64,000 bases of DNA from the NCBI RefSeq assembly GCF_020164535.1, contig NZ_JAIQZC010000001.1, positions 682,001 to 746,000 on the forward strand, read 5' to 3'. Source of the stretch: Psychroflexus montanilacus. Lineage in GTDB: Bacteria > Bacteroidota > Bacteroidia > Flavobacteriales > Flavobacteriaceae. Both the position numbers and the translations under genes were made by a program. The notes under the pieces are model-generated. The model was not told the origin of the DNA, did not search any database, and saw only the letters and a list, made by a program, of their open reading frames with translations. Shown piece after piece: positions 1-5,722 of this stretch (position 1 is its first letter; each line of letters opens with the position of its first letter).

Positions 1-120
1 CATCTCCTTTCGGCTTTCATAGGTATAGTTCGACAGGTAATTATCCAGTTCGGTTTGCGCAGAAACTGATGCCACGTTTAGGAATATAAAACCTAAAATA
101 AGGAATTGAATTGTTTTCAT
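1..120 (-). CDS. Secreted protein, N-terminal fragment (possible rhodanese-like sulfurtransferase)
   Basis: The gene begins at an ATG at 118-120 and runs off the left edge, so only about 40 residues are visible. They form a signal peptide (MKTIQFLILGF, hydrophobic core, cleavage near VSAQ) followed by a mature start TELDNYLSNYTYESRKEM. It lies 25 bp downstream of a rhodanese gene in the same direction and is probably the last visible member of the ArsR-controlled operon. The YESRKEM stretch resembles the lead-in of secreted flavobacterial rhodanese-domain proteins, but this is recollection on a short fragment. The existence of the gene is well supported; its function is not. Confidence 0.55.
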   Translation of the reverse strand, partial: MKTIQFLILGFIFLNVASVSAQTELDNYLSNYTYESRKEM

Positions 121-145
121 AGCATTCATTTTAGAAACAACGGGA

Positions 146-517
146 TCAATTACAACAACCTGAGTCGGTAGGATTGACTTCTGCCAGATCTCCTTTAACA
201 GGAAAGCCTTTAGATTCCCATTTTATAATACCCCCGTCTAAGTTTTTCACCTCTTTATAGCCTTTATTACTGAGATAATAGGCCGCTTTTAGACTCCTTA
301 CTCCACTCCTGCACACCATCACTATCGATTGGTCTTTAGGAATTTCTGCATAGCGTTCTTCAAATTCTGTCAAGGGGATATGAAGTATATTCTTCACATC
401 AAAACTAAGTTTATCGACTTCTTCTTTTTCTCTCACATCCACCAAAAAACCCCCTTCTTTTTCAAACTGAGCAGTGGTGGTTGGGCAACTATTTATTATT
501 TGTGTCGTGTTCATCAT
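146..517 (-). CDS. Rhodanese-like sulfurtransferase, single domain
   Basis: A 123-residue single-domain rhodanese, expected to move sulfane sulfur through a persulfide on its catalytic cysteine, probably in the cytoplasm since no signal peptide is seen. The domain fills the protein: DVREKEE near residue 27 is the usual first motif, and the active-site loop CRSGVRS holds Cys69, followed by NLDGGIIKW. The C-terminus ends GCCN, adding two cysteines that might act as a resolving or metal-binding pair. It follows the ABM-like gene by 8 bp and is cotranscribed with the upstream thioredoxin. With ArsR, CPKC thioredoxin and rhodanese together, a role in persulfide, sulfide or thiophilic-metal stress is a reasonable inference. 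Confidence 0.85.
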   Translation of the reverse strand: MMNTTQIINSCPTTTAQFEKEGGFLVDVREKEEVDKLSFDVKNILHIPLTEFEERYAEIPKDQSIVMVCRSGVRSLKAAYYLSNKGYKEVKNLDGGIIKWESKGFPVKGDLAEVNPTDSGCCN

Positions 518-525
518 CTGTAGTT

Positions 526-1479
526 TTAAATGTCAAGGATTGTTTTATAAAAAGGCTCCACTGGTCCTTTTACGACATAAGAACCTACCGGTGCAGCAGC
601 TTTTTTGAAACGCTGATCCAGATGCGAGTTTTCATGATCCCAGTACGATTCCCAAACCCCATGCATGATATAATTTCGATAATCGCCATGTGTTTTGGCT
701 CCACGTAAAATTTCAGTGGTCACTGCTTTTTTGTAGTTTGAGTTATCCTTAGCTCCGGCCAATCCTGTTTCTGAGGTATGTGGTTTAAACGTATTTTGAG
801 CTATGCTTAAAAGGCCTTTCACTTGTTCTTCAAAAGCCTCTGTATGCTTTGCCTTTATGCTAACGTGATTTGCTACTGTAATGGTGTTTTTAAGACCATG
901 CTTATAATTCAAGAATGTTTTAAGCTCACTTGGATGGCTAAAGACCTTCTCTCTGTTACCAGCGGCTATCGTTACCATAGGTTCACCCGTAAACTCTAAA
1001 AACAGGTCTGTCTTTCCATTTGGACTATACATGAAATTCACTTCGCTTAAATGGTCTTTAATCAGGTTGTTAGCGCCGTAAAATTTTAAATTTTCAAAAG
1101 AATTAAACCTTACCAGTAACAAATACACATAAGGCATGCTTCCGCTTTCGGCTCCCTCTTCAAAAGCATTGGCGAGAGCTCCTTTATAGCTGGCCGGAAG
1201 ATTTTTCACCATAGTTGAATCCCCAACCATTTGCTTCAAACTAAATCCTAAAAATCCATCATACTGACTTATTTCTGAATTGACTAATTCTTTTATTTTA
1301 GACTCAACCTCCTTATGTATTGGTTTTGCTACTCTAAATGAACAGGTAGCGGAAAAAACACCATCAATTATAGGTTCTTCTAGTAAATCTTCTTTTTGAA
1401 AACCTCTAGCAAATAATCCTCCTGACATTAAAGTGCCAGTGGCGAACGCACTGTTTCTTAAAAATTCACCTCTTTTCAT
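526..1479 (-). CDS. Exported protein with near-Tat leader and C-terminal antibiotic-biosynthesis-monooxygenase-like region
   Basis: A 317-residue protein of uncertain function. The N-terminus MKRGEFLRNSAFATG looks like the Bacteroidota Tat leader K-R-R-E-F-L, but the second arginine is glycine, so Tat export may be weak or lost. The mature part appears to contain two related alpha/beta regions. The second, from about residue 200 (TITVANHVSIKAKHTEAFEEQVKGLL, through YIMHGVWESYWDHENSHL), reads like a dimeric ferredoxin-fold ABM or NIPSNAP-type domain. It lies 12 bp downstream of the thioredoxin gene and 8 bp upstream of the rhodanese. No catalytic residues could be assigned, so both the fold and the reaction are guesses. 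Confidence 0.6.
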   Translation of the reverse strand: MKRGEFLRNSAFATGTLMSGGLFARGFQKEDLLEEPIIDGVFSATCSFRVAKPIHKEVESKIKELVNSEISQYDGFLGFSLKQMVGDSTMVKNLPASYKGALANAFEEGAESGSMPYVYLLLVRFNSFENLKFYGANNLIKDHLSEVNFMYSPNGKTDLFLEFTGEPMVTIAAGNREKVFSHPSELKTFLNYKHGLKNTITVANHVSIKAKHTEAFEEQVKGLLSIAQNTFKPHTSETGLAGAKDNSNYKKAVTTEILRGAKTHGDYRNYIMHGVWESYWDHENSHLDQRFKKAAAPVGSYVVKGPVEPFYKTILDI

Positions 1480-1491
1480 AAATGTATGGTT

Positions 1492-1722
1492 TTATAAAAA
1501 AGATTCTATTTCTGACACATCGCCAGCTTTACCTTTTATTTTTATCTCTTCATCAATCACCAAAACTGGAGTAGAAAGCACATTGTATTTCATGATCTCC
1601 TGGATGTCTTCAATCTTTTCAACATTGGCCTTTACACCCTTGTTATCTAGTGCTTTATTGACATTGTTGAACATAGTCTTACACTTTGGACAACCTGTTC
1701 CTAATATTTTAATTGATCTCAT
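1492..1722 (-). CDS. Small thioredoxin-like protein with CPKC motif
   Basis: A 76-residue glutaredoxin-sized thioredoxin-fold protein of the TM0996/MTH895 type. The redox motif CPKC is at residues 11-14 and the cis-proline loop is STPVLVIDEE near residues 50-59, followed by the usual GKAGDVSEIESFL ending. Small proteins of this kind are commonly found beside ArsR regulators and permeases and act as thiol-disulfide carriers. It is the first gene of the leftward operon, and its start lies about 25 bp downstream of a palindromic operator identical to the one in front of arsR. The missing permease partner is the only oddity. Confidence 0.88.
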   Translation of the reverse strand: MRSIKILGTGCPKCKTMFNNVNKALDNKGVKANVEKIEDIQEIMKYNVLSTPVLVIDEEIKIKGKAGDVSEIESFL

Positions 1723-1746
1723 TAGATTGCTTTTTACGATTAACTG

Positions 1747-1762
1747 TTCGCAAATATACGAA
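1747..1762 (-). promoter_or_regulatory. ArsR-type operator overlapping -7 element, thioredoxin operon
   Basis: On the minus strand this reads TTCGTATATTTGCGAA. The TTCG and CGAA arms form an inverted repeat around TATATTTG, a perfect TAnnTTTG Bacteroidota -7 element. The identical 16-mer lies before arsR at 2121-2136. A second, degenerate copy with TTCG and CGAT arms lies at 1776-1791. A repressor bound here would cover the -7 element directly. The site is seen in the sequence; regulation by the adjacent ArsR is inference. Confidence 0.7.
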
Positions 1763-1775
1763 CTATAATTCTCAA

Positions 1776-1791
1776 TTCGTAAAAATACGAT
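1776..1791 (-). promoter_or_regulatory. Second, degenerate copy of the ArsR-type operator
   Basis: On the plus strand TTCGTAAAAATACGAT repeats the arm and spacer layout of the main site 29 bp away, with one mismatch in the right arm. It lies upstream of the thioredoxin-operon promoter and may give a second repressor dimer a place to bind. The arsR promoter shows only one copy. Confidence 0.5.
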
Positions 1792-1806
1792 TGAAGATGT
1801 GAAAAA

Positions 1807-2106
1807 TTATTTTAAAGCAGAAGAAAGAAGTTGTTTCGCCAGCTCAAAATTTTCTCTATTGATGCAGTATTTGATTGTAGGAGAAGAAATATTACCTTGA
1901 ATGAGTCCTGCATTTTTCAATTCCTTGAGGTGCTGAGATAGCGTAGATTTTGCAACAGGTAGTATTTCTGCCATGTCTCCATGAAAGCAACAGGCTTGAG
2001 AGTTAAGCAACTCCAGAATCGCCAGCCGAATAGGATGACCTAAGGCCTTAGCAAACCGAGCGGTTTGCTTTAATTCTTCTGAAAGGATGTCTTGTGTTGG
2101 TTGCAT
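1807..2106 (-). CDS. ArsR-family transcriptional regulator
   Basis: A 99-residue winged-helix repressor: RFAKALGHPIRLAILELL forms the first helices, and AKSTLSQHLKELKNAGLIQG is the recognition helix and start of the wing. An adjacent cysteine pair (Cys39-Cys40, in QACCFHGD) sits where ArsR sensors hold the metal or thiol switch, and Cys81 is the third cysteine. The ATG at 2104-2106 is chosen over an in-frame TTG at 2127, which lies inside the operator/-7 element and could not be translated. The gene is probably autoregulated through the palindrome 15 bp upstream of its start. Its effector (persulfide, As/Sb or another thiophile) cannot be told from the sequence. Confidence 0.92.
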   Translation of the reverse strand: MQPTQDILSEELKQTARFAKALGHPIRLAILELLNSQACCFHGDMAEILPVAKSTLSQHLKELKNAGLIQGNISSPTIKYCINRENFELAKQLLSSALK

Positions 2107-2120
2107 AACATTTAATTCTA

Positions 2121-2136
2121 TTCGCAAATATACGAA
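2121..2136 (-). promoter_or_regulatory. Palindromic operator and -7 element of arsR
   Basis: The plus strand reads TTCGCAAATATACGAA, identical over all 16 bases to the site before the thioredoxin gene. On the transcribed orientation it contains TATATTTG, so repressor binding would occlude the promoter. The arsR ATG begins 15 bases downstream. Confidence 0.7.
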
Positions 2137-2168
2137 CTTTAATTAAGTTTTAAACCCTCGTCACTTTC

Positions 2169-2202
2169 AGCCTGTTTGCCTTCCAATGAACGCAAACAGG
2201 CT
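2169..2202. repeat. Perfect 11-bp hairpin
   Basis: AGCCTGTTTGC at 2169-2179 pairs with GCAAACAGGCT at 2192-2202 across a 12-nt loop. No T-run follows on either strand, so it is not a classic intrinsic terminator. It stands immediately before the 111-bp tandem repeat. Confidence 0.6.
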
Positions 2203-2220
2203 CAATGACCACAACTAAAC

Positions 2221-2331
2221 CACTGGTGGCTGAGTGTCCGCCTCAGGCGGATCTATCGAAGCTACCTTCCAACAACGTCATTTCGATACATCCCGAGAAA
2301 ACCTGTCGGGACACTCAATGACCAACTCGAA
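2221..2331. repeat. 111-bp tandem repeat, copy A (two hairpin cores)
   Basis: First copy of a direct duplication that starts again 111 bp later with CACTGGTGGCTGAGTG. It carries the palindrome TCCGCCTCAGGCGGA at 2237-2251 and, inverted, a second hairpin core at 2291-2311 (TCCCGAG paired with TGTCGGGA, imperfect). Both cores are framed by GAGTG on one side and (G/C)TATCGA or its GTATCGA equivalent on the other, the same frame seen in the array near 3.7-4.7 kb. Confidence 0.8.
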
Positions 2332-2440
2332 CACTGGTGGCTGAGTGTCCGCCTCAGGCGGATGTATCGAAGCTACCTTTCGACAACGTCATTTCGATAT
2401 ATCCTGACGAAATTTGTCGGGAAACTCGAACTGACAAGGA
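2332..2440. repeat. 111-bp tandem repeat, copy B (two hairpin cores)
   Basis: Second copy, with palindrome TCCGCCTCAGGCGGA at 2348-2362 and a diverged inverted core at 2402-2422 (TCCTGACGAAA, TTTGTCGGGA). It ends ACTCGAACTGACAAGG, the same arm that ends units near 4555 and 4668. The whole stretch 2107-2481 contains no credible gene; short reading frames here are translations of the repeat. Confidence 0.8.
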
Positions 2441-2481
2441 ACTTAGATTATATATTAAAATAAGGAAACTAAACTTTATTA

Positions 2482-3351
2482 TCAAGAATCCTTCAACTGC
2501 TTTTTATAATACGAAATTTGATCCTGAAGTTCATCCGGCAGACTTGGATTTTGAATGTCGGTGTATGTTTGCATACGTTCTTTTATAATCTTTGCCACCA
2601 ACAAGCGTGCATGATGCTTGCTGTCTGAAGGTATGATGTACCAGGGCGCATGTGGCTTTGAAGTGGCCGAAATCGCTTCTTCGTAATAATGGGTGTACTC
2701 GTCCCAAAGTTCGCGGTCTTTTAAATCCTCTGGTGAAAATTTCCAGTTTTTATTAGGTTTATTAAGACGCCTTAAAATTCTGTGTTTTTGTTCGTCTTTA
2801 GAAATATGAAGGAAAAACTTAAAAATAATACAACCATTTTGGTGAATGGTCTGTTCGAAATTATTGATTTGTTCAAGCCTTTGTTCCCAAAAGGCAGGTG
2901 TGATATCCTCTAAGGAATTGATATGCGGAATCTTCTCATTCAGAACTATTTCTGGTTTCACTCTGGAAATCAATACGTTTTCGTAATGCGATCGATTAAA
3001 CACCGCATACTTGCCTCTGGCCGGTAAGGCTCTGTAATGCCTCCATAGAAAATCATGCTGCAACTCTCTTTCTGAGGGTTTTTTAAAGCTATAGGAAATC
3101 ACCCCTCGTACATTAAAGTCTTTGAACACTTCCCGTATCAGGCTGTCCTTTCCCGAAGTATCCATACCCTGTATACAAATAAGCACGGAGTATTTCCCGT
3201 GTGCATACAGTGTATTTTGCATCTCACCGAGTTCTCTCCTTTCTTTTTTTAACTGCTTTTTCAAAGCCTTCTTACTGCTGTTTTGGCTAAGTGCTGTGGG
3301 GTAACTACTGAGTTTGATCTTTCCGTTTACTTTAAGATTTTCTAGTTCCAT
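2482..3351 (-). CDS. Polyphosphate kinase 2 family protein (class III-like)
   Basis: A 289-residue PPK2-family enzyme, expected to transfer phosphate between polyphosphate and nucleotides (AMP, ADP or their triphosphates) in the cytoplasm. The Walker A GMDTSGKDS spans residues 62-70, and the lid/Walker B region is LPARGKYAVFNRSHYENVL near residues 109-127. FNRSHYE, rather than DRSWYNR, points to class III, the nucleoside mono- and diphosphate-using group, by recollection of the family. The ATG at 3349-3351 is preferred to an upstream TTG at 3399. It stands alone among repeat clusters, while ppk1 and ppx lie 38 kb away. Confidence 0.9.
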   Translation of the reverse strand: MELENLKVNGKIKLSSYPTALSQNSSKKALKKQLKKERRELGEMQNTLYAHGKYSVLICIQGMDTSGKDSLIREVFKDFNVRGVISYSFKKPSERELQHDFLWRHYRALPARGKYAVFNRSHYENVLISRVKPEIVLNEKIPHINSLEDITPAFWEQRLEQINNFEQTIHQNGCIIFKFFLHISKDEQKHRILRRLNKPNKNWKFSPEDLKDRELWDEYTHYYEEAISATSKPHAPWYIIPSDSKHHARLLVAKIIKERMQTYTDIQNPSLPDELQDQISYYKKQLKDS

Positions 3352-3650
3352 AGTGCTGTTTTTTAATCCGGGGCAGGTTTTATAGACTCCTGTTTGCAAA
3401 ATAAGTAAAAGAATCCTAAGTTTTTGGATTTCAAAAAGGAATATGAATTTAATAAACCTATTGAATTCACTTGCCTATGACGTCTAAATGCCTATACTCC
3501 AAAGGCAGGGCAGTGAGGTGATTTTCGAAATACACCCTTCTCCCGTCTTCCCTCAGAGGGAAGAGGCTTGTTACAGTTATTTTTAATATTCACTAAAATG
3601 TATAAATAAATAATACTTATAGTCCTAATCTGGTTCAAACTGTTTTCATC

Positions 3651-3707
3651 AGGCCGAGTTCTCCAAATGTCACTTCGATTGTCCGCCTCAGGCGGATGTA
3701 TCGAGAA
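3651..3707 (+). repeat. Modular hairpin repeat, array unit R1
   Basis: First unit of the array. GGCCGAGTTCTCCAAATG is followed by the arm GTCACTTCGATTG, the core TCCGCCTCAGGCGGA (3682-3696) and TGTATCGAGAA. A spacer carrying TATAAACACCTCTCAAAA leads to the next unit 101 bp later. The 3352-4084 interval otherwise holds no gene. Confidence 0.8.
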
Positions 3708-3751
3708 GTACTTTCGTAAAGTATAAACACCTCTCAAAATTTGTTTCCATC

Positions 3752-3813
3752 AGGTCGAGTTCTCGAAATGTCACTTCGATTGTCCGCCTCAGGCGGATCT
3801 ATCGAGAACTGGG
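3752..3813 (+). repeat. Modular hairpin repeat, array unit R2
   Basis: AGGTCGAGTTCTCGAAATG, arm GTCACTTCGATTG, core TCCGCCTCAGGCGGA (3783-3797), then TCTATCGAGAACTGGG. The outer AGTTCTCGA and TCGAGAACT are inverted, so the whole unit can fold into a long hairpin. Positions 3752-3871 are nearly repeated at 4391-4511 on the other side of the GIY-YIG gene. Confidence 0.85.
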
Positions 3814-3857
3814 TTTATTATCAAAGCATCGAATAACTAGAAAAAAGTCTTGCGTTG

Positions 3858-3930
3858 GGTCGAGTTCTCGAAATGTCAGTTCGAGTGATTTTATGAAATG
3901 AAATGGAATAAAATTGTATCGAGAACTGGG
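3858..3930 (+). repeat. Modular hairpin repeat, array unit R3 (AT-rich core)
   Basis: Same outer frame, but the core between TCAGTTCGAGTG and TGTATCGAGAACT is a different hairpin at 3888-3914, beginning ATTTTATG and ending ATAAAAT. This shows a core exchanged within conserved arms. Confidence 0.8.
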
Positions 3931-3973
3931 TTTATACTAAAACATGAAGTAATTGGAAAAAATACATCCGTTA

Positions 3974-4031
3974 GGTCGAGTTCTCGATACAATTTGCTAC
4001 GCTACCGCTCCACAAATCACTCGAACTGACA
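3974..4031 (-). repeat. Modular hairpin repeat, array unit R4 (inverted, GC core)
   Basis: Read on the minus strand this is TGTCAGTTCGAGTG, a core at 3992-4017 (ATTTG and CAAAT ends around GCGGTAGCGTAGC), then GTATCGAGAACT. It is the last unit before the GIY-YIG gene, whose ATG lies 53 bp further on. Confidence 0.8.
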
Positions 4032-4084
4032 TTACTCAAAGATTAAATAGAAATTTTTTAATTTTAAATAAATCAATTAAACTT

Positions 4085-4372
4085 ATGTATTGTGTTTATA
4101 TCCTCCTTTGTTCTGATCAAACATTTTACACTGGTATAACTTCAAATTTAGACAAGCGGTTACAAGACCATCAAAGCGGTAGGCATTTTGGAAGCTATAC
4201 TTTTGATAGAAGGCCAGTTGAATTAAAGTATTATGCTGAATTCACTGAAGTTGAAAGAGCTATCGCTATGGAAAAGCAAATCAAAAAATGGTCAAAAGTT
4301 AAAAAACAAGCTTTGATTGATGGTCAGTTTGAAGACTTACCAAATCTTGCTAAAAAGAAATTTGAGGATTGA
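4085..4372 (+). CDS. GIY-YIG domain nuclease embedded in repeat array
   Basis: A 95-residue single-domain GIY-YIG protein of the UPF0213/YhbQ-like group. The motif pair is VYI at residues 4-6 and YTG at 15-17; Arg25 and His29 follow in NLDKRLQDHQSG, and the putative metal-binding glutamate is Glu63 in AMEKQIKKW. These residues are those expected of an active nuclease, although cellular substrates of this group are poorly known. The ATG at 4085 is used; a longer in-frame reading to 3953 would translate repeat unit R4. The gene occupies the gap between units R4 and R5, so it looks inserted in, or carried by, the array. Its codon use resembles that of its AT-rich surroundings. Confidence 0.9.
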   Translation: MYCVYILLCSDQTFYTGITSNLDKRLQDHQSGRHFGSYTFDRRPVELKYYAEFTEVERAIAMEKQIKKWSKVKKQALIDGQFEDLPNLAKKKFED

Positions 4373-4391
4373 TTAAATCACTTTTGGATTA

Positions 4392-4452
4392 GGTCGAGTT
4401 CTCGAAATGTCAGTTCGAGTGTCCGCCTCAGGCGGATGTATCGAGAACTGGG
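4392..4452 (+). repeat. Modular hairpin repeat, array unit R5
   Basis: First unit after the GIY-YIG gene: GGTCGAGTTCTCGAAATG, arm GTCAGTTCGAGTG, core TCCGCCTCAGGCGGA (4422-4436), then TGTATCGAGAACTGG. It and the spacer that follows are a near copy of R2 and its spacer. The 4373-4701 interval is entirely repeat. Confidence 0.85.
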
Positions 4453-4497
4453 TTTATTATCAAAGCATCGAATAACTAGAAAAAAAATCTTGCGTTG

Positions 4498-4555
4498 GGT
4501 CGAGTTCTCGATACAATTCGTTCCGCTACCGCTCCACAAATCACTCGAACTGACA
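4498..4555 (-). repeat. Modular hairpin repeat, array unit R6 (inverted)
   Basis: Inverted unit like R4, reading GGTCGAGTTCTCGATACAA then a GC-rich core, then CACTCGAACTGACA on the plus strand. The core has diverged from R4 at several bases (TTCGTTCCGC against TTTGCTACGC). Confidence 0.8.
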
Positions 4556-4610
4556 AGAATCGAGAAGTTTGTCTAAAAGCATAAACACCTCTCAAAAGAT
4601 GTTTCCAACA

Positions 4611-4668
4611 GGTCTAGTTCTCGATACGATTTGCTACGCTACCGCTCCGCAAATCACTCGAACTGACA
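4611..4668 (-). repeat. Modular hairpin repeat, array unit R7 (inverted)
   Basis: Last unit, with GGTCTAGTTCTCGATACGA, the GC core and CACTCGAACTGACAAGG. Its upstream spacer, with CATAAACACCTCTCAAAA, matches the R1-R2 spacer. It lies 33 bp from the stop of the convergent lipoprotein gene. Confidence 0.8.
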
Positions 4669-4701
4669 AGGATCGCACTGATTTAAGTACACCAGAACCT
4701 T

Positions 4702-5715
4702 CTACTCTATTCTCACATTCGCGACTCGTATCGAAGTGGCAAGAAAGTACGCATCTGCAGCTCTGTGGATAAAGGCAATACTGATGTCCTGCCCTTCATA
4801 TGCGCTTAAGTCCAGCGTACCCGTATTTTCAATTCCATCAAATCCAGGATCGTTGGCAGTCATGGCATCCACGGCAGGCTGAAAGACCTCCCAGTTGGCC
4901 GTTTCGAAATTGGTTCCATCATAATCGGTCGAAATTTGAAGTCCGTACTCCAATGTATTTTCATCAATAGGAGCATCAAAACGCCTGTCAAAATCAAAAC
5001 TTAGGCCAGGAGCTTCAGCACCACCTAAACTGATAGGCGGAGAAATGAGCCAGGCTTCAGAATAATCATCTCCCTGTGTTGCTATTCCGTCGTCTAAAAA
5101 AGGATTGGTCCCTACACCCGTTATTCCCTGACCTGTGTAGCAAAAGAAGCCCCCTGTTCCAAAGGAGTTTTGTTCCACAATTCTGTTTTCCCACCCCTCT
5201 GGTGGAAACTCTTCTGCACTTCCAGAAGTACAGATGTTGAAGTTTTCCACAAATGGTAAATCGTCTTCCTGCACGCGTTCGTTGATAAGATTAAAACTCA
5301 AATACCTACCTTCAAACTCGTTGGTTGTGAGTCCCGGGCCTACAGCAATAATCTCGAAATCCTGCTGAAAATCTTCAAAGCCAATTCCTTCTTCCAGCAG
5401 GATTAACTCAAAACTGGCTGAAGTGGCTCCTGAGCTCACTGGAACATTTATTTCTCCCGCACTTAGTGGAGGTTCTGTAATAAAAAGGCTGCCGTATGCA
5501 TTTTGCGGAGCTATGATTCTTACATTGGAAGTTTCTGAGGCAGCTGGTGTTAATTCCAAACTAATCGAAGAAGGCGTAAGCGTATCTGTCATCACTTCAA
5601 CTTCAGGGGAGGAAAACCTCACCAAAGCTACAGTGTCGTCATCGCTACAGGAAGAGAAAAGACATATACACAGAAGTAAAAAAAGGCCAGGTATTAGAGT
5701 TGATAATTGTCGCAT
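4702..5715 (-). CDS. SusCD-associated lipoprotein with choice-of-anchor-J-like domain
   Basis: A 337-residue lipoprotein: signal peptide with lipobox LFSSC, then SDDD, a short acidic linker typical of surface-exposed Bacteroidota lipoproteins. The first 130 residues read as a beta-sandwich (FSSPEVEVMTDTL, SISLELTPA, YLSFNLINERV). From about residue 150, PFVENFNICTSGSAEEFPPEGWENRIVE, AWLISPPISL, and SFDFDRRFDA follow the pattern of choice-of-anchor J / MAM-like extracellular domains. It is 7 bp downstream of the SusD gene, so it is probably an accessory surface substrate-binding protein of the transporter. The ligand is unknown. Confidence 0.75.
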   Translation of the reverse strand: MRQLSTLIPGLFLLLCICLFSSCSDDDTVALVRFSSPEVEVMTDTLTPSSISLELTPAASETSNVRIIAPQNAYGSLFITEPPLSAGEINVPVSSGATSASFELILLEEGIGFEDFQQDFEIIAVGPGLTTNEFEGRYLSFNLINERVQEDDLPFVENFNICTSGSAEEFPPEGWENRIVEQNSFGTGGFFCYTGQGITGVGTNPFLDDGIATQGDDYSEAWLISPPISLGGAEAPGLSFDFDRRFDAPIDENTLEYGLQISTDYDGTNFETANWEVFQPAVDAMTANDPGFDGIENTGTLDLSAYEGQDISIAFIHRAADAYFLATSIRVANVRIE

Positions 5716-5722
5716 AGTTAAT

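Noticed and set aside
2337-2588. Reading frame of 83 codons over the tandem repeat
   Set aside because: It translates the repeat core, overlaps the 3' end of the PPK2 gene on the other strand and has no family resemblance.
3492-3737. 81-codon frame on the minus strand in the repeat array
   Set aside because: Its sequence is repeat arms and cores; no start context or homology was seen.
3953-4084. Upstream extension of the GIY-YIG gene
   Set aside because: It would translate repeat unit R4 and an AT-rich leader; the family starts at the ATG at 4085.
3651-4668. CRISPR array
   Set aside because: Units are 57-73 bp, partly inverted, and their spacers are homologous, not unique. No cas genes are present.
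3651-4668. Insertion sequence
   Set aside because: No transposase, terminal inverted repeats or target duplication could be assigned; only a GIY-YIG gene is present.
4569-4772. 67-codon frame at the end of the array
   Set aside because: Repeat translation overlapping the convergent lipoprotein gene.
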